Of a DNA stretch of 64,000 nucleotides, positions 17,144-24,299 are shown in pieces. The stretch covers positions 62,001-126,000 of the forward strand of contig CAYTPV010000005.1 of NCBI GenBank assembly GCA_964440115.1, read 5' to 3'. The stretch's first letter is position 1, and each line of letters opens with the position of its first letter. Position numbers and translations under genes: made by a program. The stretch is from JAEWWD01 sp964440115. GTDB taxonomy: Bacteria; Bacillota; Clostridia; Christensenellales; CAG-138. The notes under the pieces were generated by a model that had not been told where the DNA came from, made no database searches, and was given only the letters and a program-made list of their open reading frames with translations.

Positions 17144-17173
17144 AAAAAAGGAGGATACAAATCCTCCTTTTTT
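17144..17173 (+). terminator. Strong rho-independent terminator after the MATE gene
   Basis: A perfect 13-bp inverted repeat (AAAAAAGGAGGAT / ATCCTCCTTTTTT) with an ACAA loop ends in six T. It is functional in shape on both strands. Confidence 0.9.
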
Positions 17174-17274
17174 ACATGTCAAATTCACAAAGTGACAAAT
17201 CATGTTCAACAGCATGCCACAAAAGTACCAATATTGCGTTCCATACTATTCGCGTATTCATTGGGGGTGAAGGT

Positions 17275-19401
17275 ATGGAACAGGTAACGCGCCGCAGGCG
17301 GCTGCTGCAGGCAGTCAAGACGCCGCATATGCTTGCTTTGTTTGGCATTGTATTGCTATCGTTCTTTCTCAACTTTTATCTGATTGGTCAAAATGGCTAC
17401 GGCAATGCGTATTATGCTGCCGCAATCCGCAGCATGACGCAGAGCTTTCATAATTTTTTCTTTATCTCTTTTGACCCGGCGGGCGTGGTGTCCGTGGATA
17501 AATCCCCGCTCGGGCTGTGGGTGCAGGCACTGTTCGTTTTGATATTCGGGTATCAGGGCTGGGCCATGCTGATGCCGCAGGCGCTCGCGGGCGCACTTTC
17601 CACATTCATGGTGTATGTGCTGACCGAGCGGTACTTCGGCAAAACGGCGGGTCTTGTAGGCGCGCTTACGTTTGCTCTAACCCCTGCGGTCGTGGTGGCG
17701 TCGCGCAACAACACCATGGATATGCAGCTTGTATTCGTTTTGCTGCTTGCCGCGTGGTTCCTGATGCGCGCGTTGGAAACAAAGAAACTGCGGCATCTGC
17801 TGCTGTGCGCACTGATGCTGGGGCTGGGCTTCAATATCAAAATGCTGCAGGCGTATCTCGCGCTGCCGGCGGTTGCGATTGCGTATCTGCTTTTTGCTAA
17901 GGAACCGTTCTGGCGCAGATTGGGCAAAAGCGTACTCAGCCTTGCCCTTGTGCTTGTCGTTTCCTTCGCGTGGGTGGCGGCAGTAGATCTGACACCAGCT
18001 GAAAGCAGACCCTATGTGGGCAGTTCCACCGATAATACCGTCATGGAGCTTATTGTAGGTCACAACGGGCTGGAACGCATCATAGGGCGCACCATCGGCG
18101 GCGGCAAAGGGAATTCCGTGGGCACAACCAATCTGGGATTGCCGTCTGACGGCACAAACAATATTCTGCACGGCATGCGCCCGTATGGCATCTCCATGCC
18201 CGGCGGCATGCAGCCCTTTGGCGGGCCTATGCAGGGTGGCCCGCAGCCCGGCGGCACACATGCTTCGGGTGGAGCGGGCGGTTCCCGTCCGGATGGTTCG
18301 CGTTTAGGCGGATCGGGCAGCACGCGTCCCGGCGGTGCGCCTCCTCATGGCAGCGCAAACGGCGCGAGTCCTAACAGCGGCGGTTCGGCGGCAAAGCGTA
18401 ATAACGGCACGCCGGGCAACGATATCGGTACCGCAGGCCCATTCAGGCTGTGGAGCGAAGACCTGTTCGGCCAGATCGGCTGGCTGCTGGCGTTCGCGCT
18501 GCTGGGCATTCCCGCAACACTTAAAAAAGGCGCGCTGCCGCGCGGCAGCGTACAGCGCGGCGCATACGTGTTCTGGGCGGCGTTCCTTCTGACCACCGTC
18601 GGGTTCTTCAGCTTCGGCGGTTATTACCACCGCTATTACCTGTGCATGGTTGCGCCCGCGCTCGCCGTGCTGACCGGTATCGGCTTTGCCGCTATGCTGC
18701 AGGCGTTTGTCCAGAAGGATGGCTGGCGCCGGTGGCTGCTGCCCACGGCTGTGCTGGTGAGCATTGGCCTTGCGATACTCCGGCTGCAGGCATACGAGAA
18801 TGTGCGGGTGTATTTGATCCCCATCATGCTGCTGTTTGCCGTGCTCGCGTTTGCTTTGCTATCGCGGGCATCCAAACGCCGTACGGTGATGGCTGCACTC
18901 TGCCTGCTTATAACGCTGCAGGCGGGTCCCTTCTGCTGGAGCCTGACGGCGACTTTGTACCCGCCCATCAACTCCACCATGCCCTTTGCGGGCCCTGAGC
19001 TGTATGAGAATATCAAGACGCCGGGCATGACAGCGCATCAGGAGCCATACACAGGCCCCGAGGGCGATCTGCTGGGTATGGAAAAGTATCTGGTGGAACA
19101 TTACCGCGCAGGAACCTACCTTGTGGTGGCGCAGCGCGCGAACGACGTGGCCGGGTTGATCATAGACACGGGGCTGCCCGCGGTGGCATACGGCGGCTTC
19201 TTAGGCTGGGATGGCGCAATTTCGCTCGATAAGCTCAAAGTGCTGGTGGACGAGGGCGTGGTGACGTATTTCCTCGTGCCGTCCGGCATAGGAAGGAGCA
19301 CGTCGGAGTTGACGAATTATGTTATGAAGAACGCGAAGCTGGTAGAGCCATCCGAATACGGCGGGTTCAGCTCCTTCGGGCGGTTATATCTGTTTGAGTA
19401 A
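17275..19401 (+). CDS. ArnT/PMT-like (GT39) membrane glycosyltransferase, YkcB type
   Basis: A 708-residue polytopic enzyme of the dolichyl-phosphate-mannose protein mannosyltransferase clan. The catalytic-loop region reads FDPAGVVSVDKSPLGLWVQA (about residues 64-83), followed by RNNTMDMQLVFVLLLAAWF and STDNTVMELIVGHNGLERI, all hallmarks of the Firmicute YkcB group that likely transfers sugar from a polyprenyl carrier outside the membrane. Residues ~275-385 are an unusual Gly/Pro/Ser/Asn-rich insertion. The C-terminal ~150 residues form the soluble outer domain. The ATG at 17275 has GGGGGTGA upstream. It stands alone between a terminator and a family B repeat. Donor and acceptor are unknown. 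Confidence 0.8.
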   Translation: MEQVTRRRRLLQAVKTPHMLALFGIVLLSFFLNFYLIGQNGYGNAYYAAAIRSMTQSFHNFFFISFDPAGVVSVDKSPLGLWVQALFVLIFGYQGWAMLMPQALAGALSTFMVYVLTERYFGKTAGLVGALTFALTPAVVVASRNNTMDMQLVFVLLLAAWFLMRALETKKLRHLLLCALMLGLGFNIKMLQAYLALPAVAIAYLLFAKEPFWRRLGKSVLSLALVLVVSFAWVAAVDLTPAESRPYVGSSTDNTVMELIVGHNGLERIIGRTIGGGKGNSVGTTNLGLPSDGTNNILHGMRPYGISMPGGMQPFGGPMQGGPQPGGTHASGGAGGSRPDGSRLGGSGSTRPGGAPPHGSANGASPNSGGSAAKRNNGTPGNDIGTAGPFRLWSEDLFGQIGWLLAFALLGIPATLKKGALPRGSVQRGAYVFWAAFLLTTVGFFSFGGYYHRYYLCMVAPALAVLTGIGFAAMLQAFVQKDGWRRWLLPTAVLVSIGLAILRLQAYENVRVYLIPIMLLFAVLAFALLSRASKRRTVMAALCLLITLQAGPFCWSLTATLYPPINSTMPFAGPELYENIKTPGMTAHQEPYTGPEGDLLGMEKYLVEHYRAGTYLVVAQRANDVAGLIIDTGLPAVAYGGFLGWDGAISLDKLKVLVDEGVVTYFLVPSGIGRSTSELTNYVMKNAKLVEPSEYGGFSSFGRLYLFE

Positions 19402-19447
19402 GCGGCATTTTGCGCACAACATGGTTATGGGCGAAACTATTTCTCTA

Positions 19448-19636
19448 GGTATCGCCGCCTTAGGGCGGCGACGAAGATTCTTTTTATTTCAAAGCGGGGG
19501 CTCCGCCCCCGCGACCCCTGGAGTACGGGCGTTGTATGATGCTCGGGAAACTAAAACTGTTTTCAAATACATCTGATAAACGATTATTAAATAAAAATAC
19601 GTCAAAACTGACGACATGTGCGTCAGTTTTGACACC
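19448..19636 (+). repeat. Family B repeat, copy B3 (short or divergent right end)
   Basis: The left end GGTATCGCCGCC...GGCGGCGACGAAG and the next hairpin GCGGGGGC-tcc-GCCCCCGC are clear. The right end keeps the context ATTAAATAAAAATA-CGTC...GACACC, but its hairpin arms are GTCAAAACTGACG/CGTCAGTTTTGAC, unrelated in sequence to the usual GCCGCC. Assignment of the right half is tentative. Confidence 0.55.
19601..19633 (-). terminator. Inverted repeat, likely minus-strand terminator
   Basis: A perfect 13-bp stem GTCAAAACTGACG / CGTCAGTTTTGAC with a seven-base loop; on the minus strand it is followed by GTATTTTTATTT. It may back up the terminator nearer to the upstream minus-strand gene, and it may also be the right end of B3. 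Confidence 0.55.
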
Positions 19637-19639
19637 TTG

Positions 19640-19677
19640 CACAAATGCCGGCCGCGCCGCAGGCGCAGGCATTTGTG
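19640..19677. other. Hairpin CACAAATGCC / GGCATTTGTG
   Basis: A 10-bp stem enclosing a GC-rich 18-base stretch. It is the middle of three hairpins in a row (19601-19717), an arrangement like the family A repeats although the sequences differ. Confidence 0.5.
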
Positions 19678-19686
19678 AGAAAAAGT

Positions 19687-19717
19687 CGCGGGGAATGGAC
19701 TTCATCCATTCCCCGCG
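19687..19717 (-). terminator. Terminator of the metallo-beta-lactamase fold gene
   Basis: On the minus strand a 13-bp stem CGCGGGGAATGGA / TCCATTCCCCGCG with a five-base loop is followed by ACTTTTTCTC, seven bases after the gene's stop at 19724. Confidence 0.8.
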
Positions 19718-19723
19718 AAAGCG

Positions 19724-20416
19724 TTAGCGCGCTATTGGGCAAAGCATGCTTTTATCGATGGCTGGCGGCTCTAACAGCGTAGTCAACGGCGCGATTTCCT
19801 CATAAAACGCCTGCGGCGGCTTGAACGCTTTCCCGAAGTGCATGGGCATGAACCGCACAGGGTGCATTTCTTTGCAGAATAGGATGGCTCCCCTATAGTA
19901 ATCGCTGCCCATGCGCGGGTCTACGGGGAAAAACGCAAGGTCGATATTCTGTATGCCCGCTCTGATTTTCGCAAGCTCCTGCAGAAATTTTGCTTCCTCC
20001 GCGCGCGCATAGTCTTCGCCGCCCTCGTCGCGCCAGTGCCAGTCGTTGAGATCCCCCGCGTGGAACACGGATACGCCGTCCCACACGATATGGAAGGATA
20101 CTCCCTCATCCGTACTGCCGTATGCCGTCACCTGCAAAGAGTTGGGTGAGACTGTCTGCCCCGGCCGCATTTTGGGTACGCCGACGGGCGCGGGTACGTC
20201 AAACCCGGCCGCAAACCGCGCGCCGTTTAGGTTCCAGATCTCGGGCGAATAGTGGTCGCGATGCACATGACTGACCAGCGCCGTCGCGTAGCGCATCTGT
20301 GCGAGCGATGTGTCAGAAAGCAAAGTATGCTTTTCAGGATCATAGCAGTCCACGACGAGTATCCCCCCGTCGCGCTCGAGCGCGAAGCCGCTGTTTCCCA
20401 GATAGGTGATCTTCAT
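19724..20416 (-). CDS. Metallo-beta-lactamase fold hydrolase (UlaG-like)
   Basis: A 230-residue cytoplasmic protein with the metal-binding motif HVHRDH (His50, His52, Asp54, His55) after a short beta-rich N-terminus MKITYLGNSGFALERDGGIL, plus a later FHAGDLNDWHW (metal ligand Asp) and MPMHFG. This arrangement is typical of the small MBL-fold group that includes UlaG-like lactonases; Firmicute members near this size have no fixed function. The ATG at 20416 has GAGGAGG upstream; the longer open frame is not supported by a ribosome site. A terminator hairpin separates it from the nitroreductase gene upstream. Confidence 0.82.
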   Translation of the reverse strand: MKITYLGNSGFALERDGGILVVDCYDPEKHTLLSDTSLAQMRYATALVSHVHRDHYSPEIWNLNGARFAAGFDVPAPVGVPKMRPGQTVSPNSLQVTAYGSTDEGVSFHIVWDGVSVFHAGDLNDWHWRDEGGEDYARAEEAKFLQELAKIRAGIQNIDLAFFPVDPRMGSDYYRGAILFCKEMHPVRFMPMHFGKAFKPPQAFYEEIAPLTTLLEPPAIDKSMLCPIAR

Positions 20417-20471
20417 AGCACATCCTCCTCGTGTGGCAGACACTTGGGGCTGGTAATGCCCCATATAGCAA

Positions 20472-20513
20472 ATGATGAACCGGCCCTTTGCGTTTGACGG
20501 GGCTGGTTCATCA
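20472..20513 (-). terminator. Likely terminator of the nitroreductase gene
   Basis: ATGATGAACCGGCCC pairs with GGGGCTGGTTCATCAT, a long imperfect stem starting a dozen bases after the stop at 20525. The following U-run is poor, so strength is uncertain. Confidence 0.55.
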
Positions 20514-20524
20514 TAATCGGGCGT

Positions 20525-21061
20525 TTAGTAGCGCTCCTTATGCCACTTCTCTTCTTCGAAGCGTTCCTGCGGAGCGGCGCGCTGCGGGAGGGGTTCTTTG
20601 ATATGTCCGGCCGCGAGGAGGCTGACCACCCGCACATGGTCGGGGATATTCAGCGCGTCTTTCACAGCCTGATAATACTCGCGTTTGGGGTGTATGCCCA
20701 GCCACACGCCGCCCAGCCCCAGCGCATGTATCGCCAGCAGCATGTTTTGTGTGGCGGCCGCGCTGTCCTGTACTAAGAATTCCTCGTCCTCTGGCTTAAT
20801 CGTGTCGCTGTATGCACAGGTGACGATGCACAGCGTGGCGTCTTTGAGCATGCCCCACCACCGGCTCAACGGTGCGAGCGCGTTGAGCGACGCACGGTCG
20901 GTGACGGTGATCATCTGCCACGGGCGGCGGTTGTGCGCGCTGGGCGCGTGCATGCCCGCGCGAAGTATCGCCTTTATCTCCGGTTCGGATATGGGCTCGT
21001 CTGTAAACGAGCGTACGCTGCGCCTCGCGAGCAGCGCGTCCATTGCGGGTATTTCTTTCAT
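20525..21061 (-). CDS. Nitroreductase family FMN-dependent oxidoreductase
   Basis: A 178-residue flavoprotein. The N-terminus MDALLARRSVRSFTDEPI carries the FMN-phosphate-binding RRSxR motif, APSAHNRRPWQMI is the second flavin-contact block, and AIHALGLGGVWLGIHP is the conserved Gly-rich segment near the C-terminus. Enzymes of this fold reduce nitro groups, quinones or enones with NAD(P)H and work as dimers; the physiological substrate is unknown. GGAGGT lies seven bases before the ATG at 21061. The SDR gene lies just upstream on the same strand with a 64-base gap, so the two may be co-transcribed. Confidence 0.88.
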   Translation of the reverse strand: MKEIPAMDALLARRSVRSFTDEPISEPEIKAILRAGMHAPSAHNRRPWQMITVTDRASLNALAPLSRWWGMLKDATLCIVTCAYSDTIKPEDEEFLVQDSAAATQNMLLAIHALGLGGVWLGIHPKREYYQAVKDALNIPDHVRVVSLLAAGHIKEPLPQRAAPQERFEEEKWHKERY

Positions 21062-21125
21062 TGTCTAGACCTCCCAGCCTGTCAAATTGATTATAGCAGC
21101 AGCCGGGCATCCGGGCGCATGCGTG

Positions 21126-21953
21126 TTATCCCAGATACATTTTGTACAGCAGCGTTTCCACAAGCCGGTCCGGCAATAGCCGCTTCAGGAATACAAACAC
21201 GCGGTATACGCCGCCCACGGCGGTGCGCGGTTTGGGGTTTTTGCGCTGCGCCGCGTTGTAGGCCGAAAGCGCTACCGCGATCGGCTGCATGCCGTTGCGT
21301 TCGTCCTTCTCCATGCGGGAAATCGCGCAGGTGCAGGCTTCCGTATATGCTTCGCAGGTAGTATCCGCGTACTTTCTGGCGTCGGTAAAGCCTGTGCGCA
21401 CATCCCCCGGCTCAATGAGTGCAACGCGTACGCCAAACGGTTTGAGTTCCATCCGAAGCCCTAGGCCGAGCATGGCAAGCGCCGCCTTGGAGCTTGAGTA
21501 CAGCGTTTGAAACGGTATGGGGAATATGCCGCCTACGGAGCCGATGAGCAGTACAAGCCCCTGCCTGCGCTCGCGCATGCCGGGCAGCGCGGCGTTTAAA
21601 AGCCGCAGAGCCCCGTAATAGTTTACATCCATCTGGCGCTGTGCATCCGCAGCGGTGCTGCATTCTGCCGGGCCGCATATGCCGTTTCCGGCGGCGTGGA
21701 TAAGTATATCCAGCCGTCCCTGTTCGGCTATGACGGCGTTCACACCCGCGCGCACGCTTTCGTCGCTCGTTGCGTCCATCACGATCGGCCGCAGGTTGTC
21801 CGGCGCGCCATCTATGAGCGTGCCTCGCCGAGAAGCGCCGTATACCGTATACCCCTGCTGCGCGAACAGCAGCGCTATCTGCGCGCCTATTCCGGAAGAC
21901 GCTCCTGTAACGAGTACGACATGACCGTGCGCGAAGCTGGCTTTAGTGGGCAT
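21126..21953 (-). CDS. Short-chain dehydrogenase/reductase
   Basis: A 275-residue classical SDR. The nucleotide-binding TGASSGIG is at residues 16-23, the catalytic Ser at ~139 (LLIGSVGG) and the YxxxK pair at Tyr152/Lys156 (YSSSK). The NAAG-type motif reads HAAGNG (86-91). The substrate is unknown; the length and the IEPGDVRTGF segment fit the broad group annotated as oxidoreductases acting on sugars, steroids or fatty compounds. The ATG at 21953 follows GAAGAAGGA; the longer frame begins with TTG inside that ribosome site. Its neighbours, a nitroreductase and dnaB, give no pathway hint. Confidence 0.88.
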   Translation of the reverse strand: MPTKASFAHGHVVLVTGASSGIGAQIALLFAQQGYTVYGASRRGTLIDGAPDNLRPIVMDATSDESVRAGVNAVIAEQGRLDILIHAAGNGICGPAECSTAADAQRQMDVNYYGALRLLNAALPGMRERRQGLVLLIGSVGGIFPIPFQTLYSSSKAALAMLGLGLRMELKPFGVRVALIEPGDVRTGFTDARKYADTTCEAYTEACTCAISRMEKDERNGMQPIAVALSAYNAAQRKNPKPRTAVGGVYRVFVFLKRLLPDRLVETLLYKMYLG

Positions 21954-22016
21954 GGTTGTATCCTTCTTCAACAATATTTTTCCGTATTTGCATGACGCGG
22001 CGCGAAAATCACCGCA

Positions 22017-23345
22017 TTAGGAATACGCGAGGTTCTTGAACTTGGTGAATTCGCCCAGCCAGCACAGTTTGACAGTGCCTGTGGAGCCGTTGCGGTGCTT
22101 GGCGACGATGACTTCCGCTGTATTGTCCGCGTCCTCGTTATACACCTGATCGCGGTAAAGAAGCAGCACGATATCGGCGTCCTGCTCAATAGCGCCGCTC
22201 TCACGCAAGTCCGAAAGCATAGGGCGGTGATCGGTACGCTGGTCGGGTCCGCGCGAAAGCTGGGAAAGCAGCAGTATCGGCACATCCAATTCACGAGCGA
22301 GTATTTTGAGCGATCGCGTGATTTCGGAAACCTCCTGCTGCCGGTTTTCCGATTTCTTGGAGGAGCGCATGAGCTGCAGATAGTCGATGACCACAAGGTC
22401 CAGCCCCTGCCGTGCTTTGAGCCTGCGGCATTTGCTGCGGATTTCGGGTACGGTCGCTGCGGCTGAATCGTCTATGAACAGTTTGCTTTGCCCCATAGGG
22501 CCGAGCACCTGCGATATTTTGACGAGTTCGTTTTCATTCATGGTGCCCGTTAAGAGCTTTTGCATATCCACTTCGGCTTCCGTACTGAACATGCGCATCA
22601 CGAGCTGCTCGCGCGACATTTCAAGCGAAAACACCACCACCGTACGCGAAGCGTGCAGTGCGGCGTGCTGCGCGATATTGATGGCGAAGCTGGTTTTGCC
22701 CATTGCGGGACGGCCCGCGATGATGATCAGGTCCGAATGTTTGAGGCCGGACGTTTTGCTGTCGAGATCAATAAACCCTGTCGGCACGCCGATGAGCCTG
22801 CCCTGCAGGTTCATCAGGTCGCCAAGGCGCGCGTATGCGTCGTACATGGTATCCTGCACGGGCAGCAGCGTATCCGTTGCGCGCTTAAGCGTGATGTCGT
22901 AGATGCGCCGTTCCGCGTCGGAAAGCACCTGCTCGATATCCCGCGCCGTATCCATACCGTCCCGCGCGATGGCGTTGCCCGCGCGGATCAGCTGTCGCTG
23001 CATGGATCGTTCCATGACGAGGTTGATATAGTATTCGGCGTCCGCCGCCGAAACAGTCTGTATGGTAAGGTCGGCGATATACCCCGCGTCGCCCACCGCG
23101 CGCAGCTTGCCTATGCGGTCAAGCTCCGTCACCAGCGCCACGGTATCCACCGGAGCGCCGGTATTGCGCAGGGAACTTATGCAAGCGAATATGTCCTGAT
23201 GCGCCGTATCGTAGAAATCTTCCGGCTGCAGCGACTCTATGGCAAGGTCGAGAGCCGAGCCGTCGAGCAGCATGCTGCCCAGCACGGATATTTCCGCTGT
23301 CTGACTGTGCGGCGCCGCCGCAGGCGCATGTGGGTTTTGTTCCAT
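22017..23345 (-). CDS. dnaB: Replicative DNA helicase DnaB (DnaC in Bacillus)
   Basis: A 442-residue hexameric helicase that unwinds DNA at the replication fork. The N-terminal helical domain opens with EISVLGSMLLDGSALDLAIE (residues ~18-37). The RecA-like motor has Walker A GRPAMGKTS (~206-214), the Walker B region LVVIDYLQLM, and the arginine-finger area ending in RNGSTGTVKL. GGGGGAG precedes the ATG at 23345. It is the distal gene of the conserved DUF2232-gdpP-rplI-dnaB block, although repeats A2 and B4 (472 bases) separate it from rplI, so it may have its own promoter or be read through structured RNA. Confidence 0.96.
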   Translation of the reverse strand: MEQNPHAPAAAPHSQTAEISVLGSMLLDGSALDLAIESLQPEDFYDTAHQDIFACISSLRNTGAPVDTVALVTELDRIGKLRAVGDAGYIADLTIQTVSAADAEYYINLVMERSMQRQLIRAGNAIARDGMDTARDIEQVLSDAERRIYDITLKRATDTLLPVQDTMYDAYARLGDLMNLQGRLIGVPTGFIDLDSKTSGLKHSDLIIIAGRPAMGKTSFAINIAQHAALHASRTVVVFSLEMSREQLVMRMFSTEAEVDMQKLLTGTMNENELVKISQVLGPMGQSKLFIDDSAAATVPEIRSKCRRLKARQGLDLVVIDYLQLMRSSKKSENRQQEVSEITRSLKILARELDVPILLLSQLSRGPDQRTDHRPMLSDLRESGAIEQDADIVLLLYRDQVYNEDADNTAEVIVAKHRNGSTGTVKLCWLGEFTKFKNLAYS

Positions 23346-23372
23346 GGTCTCCCCCTTGTGTTAAGGGAATAT

Positions 23373-23452
23373 GAGGGTTCCACCCCCAAACCCCCGCCAA
23401 AGGGACATGTCCCTTTGGAATCCCATTGCAAAGCGGCATAGCCGCTTTGGGA
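23373..23452 (+). repeat. Family A triple-hairpin repeat, copy A2
   Basis: GGGTtccACCC, then CCAAAGGGAC/ATGTCCCTTTGG (identical to A1), then GGAATCCCATTG and CAAAGCGGC-ata-GCCGCTTTG with a GGG tail. The third hairpin differs from A1 only in the loop and edge pairs. It lies 28 bases 5' of dnaB. Confidence 0.8.
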
Positions 23453-23512
23453 AAAGAAACAAATGTCAGCAAATGCTGTTCACATTACTTAGATCATGCT
23501 GAGATTGGCTAA

Positions 23513-23807
23513 GGTATCGGCTCATTCTGAGCCGACGATTATTTTATTAGCTTGGGGAAACTGGCGTTTCCCCAACCCCCTTCCTTTGTTCTGAGTGTTG
23601 CAACGTACATACTCAGACTGCTAAAGGGCGAGAGGCGATGTCATAATCGGTCAGTGATGTCTCGGACAACGGGCTGTTGCAGCCGCATATAGTGCGATGT
23701 TAGAGCCCGATATGTAACGACGTCGTTTCATTAGGGGGAGCGGGGGGCGAAGCCCTCCCGCTATTAAATAAAATAATCAATCGTCGCCGCCTTTAGGCGG
23801 CGATACC
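23513..23807 (+). repeat. Family B repeat, copy B4
   Basis: The left end GGTATCGGCTCA-ttc-TGAGCCGACGATTAT and the right end ATAATCAATCGTCGCCGCC-ttta-GGCGGCGATACC are inverted, with different but internally paired stems. Next to the left end is GGGGAAAC-tggc-GTTTCCCC. The right half shows GGGGGGCGAAGCCCTCCC and TATTAAATAAAATAA as in B5, B6 and B8. It ends 11 bases from the rplI stop. Confidence 0.82.
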
Positions 23808-23817
23808 CTGTAAACCT

Positions 23818-24264
23818 TTACAACGGTAGAATTTCGACCTTAAATGTCGCGTCAGTACCTTCATACAGCTTCGCCTTGACAGTCACCGTGCCAATCGCTT
23901 TGATGGCCTCATCGAGCAAAATCTTCTTGCGGTCGATCACAATACCGTGCTGGCTCTCGAGCGCCGCAGAAATTTCCTTCGAAGTAACTGAGCCGAACAG
24001 CTTACCGTTTTCCCCGACTTTTACCTTTACCTGCACAGTCAGCGCGGAGACTTTCTTCGCTAGCTCGCGCGCCTCAACGCCCGCCTGGAATTTGCGGTGC
24101 TGCGCGGCGGCTTTTTGTATATTGGCTGCGTTGATGGATGCGGCGTCTGCCGGGGAAGCAAGCTTGCGCGGCAACAGATAATTGCGCGCGTAGCCGTCGC
24201 TGACTTCTATGATCTGTCCCTGCTTGCCGGTTCCCTTTACGTCCTGTTCCAATAATACTTTCAT
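23818..24264 (-). CDS. rplI: 50S ribosomal protein L9
   Basis: A 148-residue L9, the bridge-shaped protein that binds 23S rRNA near the L1 stalk. The N-terminal RNA-binding domain reads MKVLLEQDVKGTGKQGQIIEVSDGY... with NYLLPR at ~28-33; a long connecting helix (about 40-78) leads to the C-terminal domain with GKLFGSVTSKEI (~86-97). Length is normal. GGGGGCG precedes the ATG. It sits between gdpP and dnaB, the usual Firmicute order, which supports the identity of both neighbours. Confidence 0.97.
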   Translation of the reverse strand: MKVLLEQDVKGTGKQGQIIEVSDGYARNYLLPRKLASPADAASINAANIQKAAAQHRKFQAGVEARELAKKVSALTVQVKVKVGENGKLFGSVTSKEISAALESQHGIVIDRKKILLDEAIKAIGTVTVKAKLYEGTDATFKVEILPL

Positions 24265-24299
24265 ATCTTCGCCCCCTTGTGGTTGTGTACTAAATTAAT

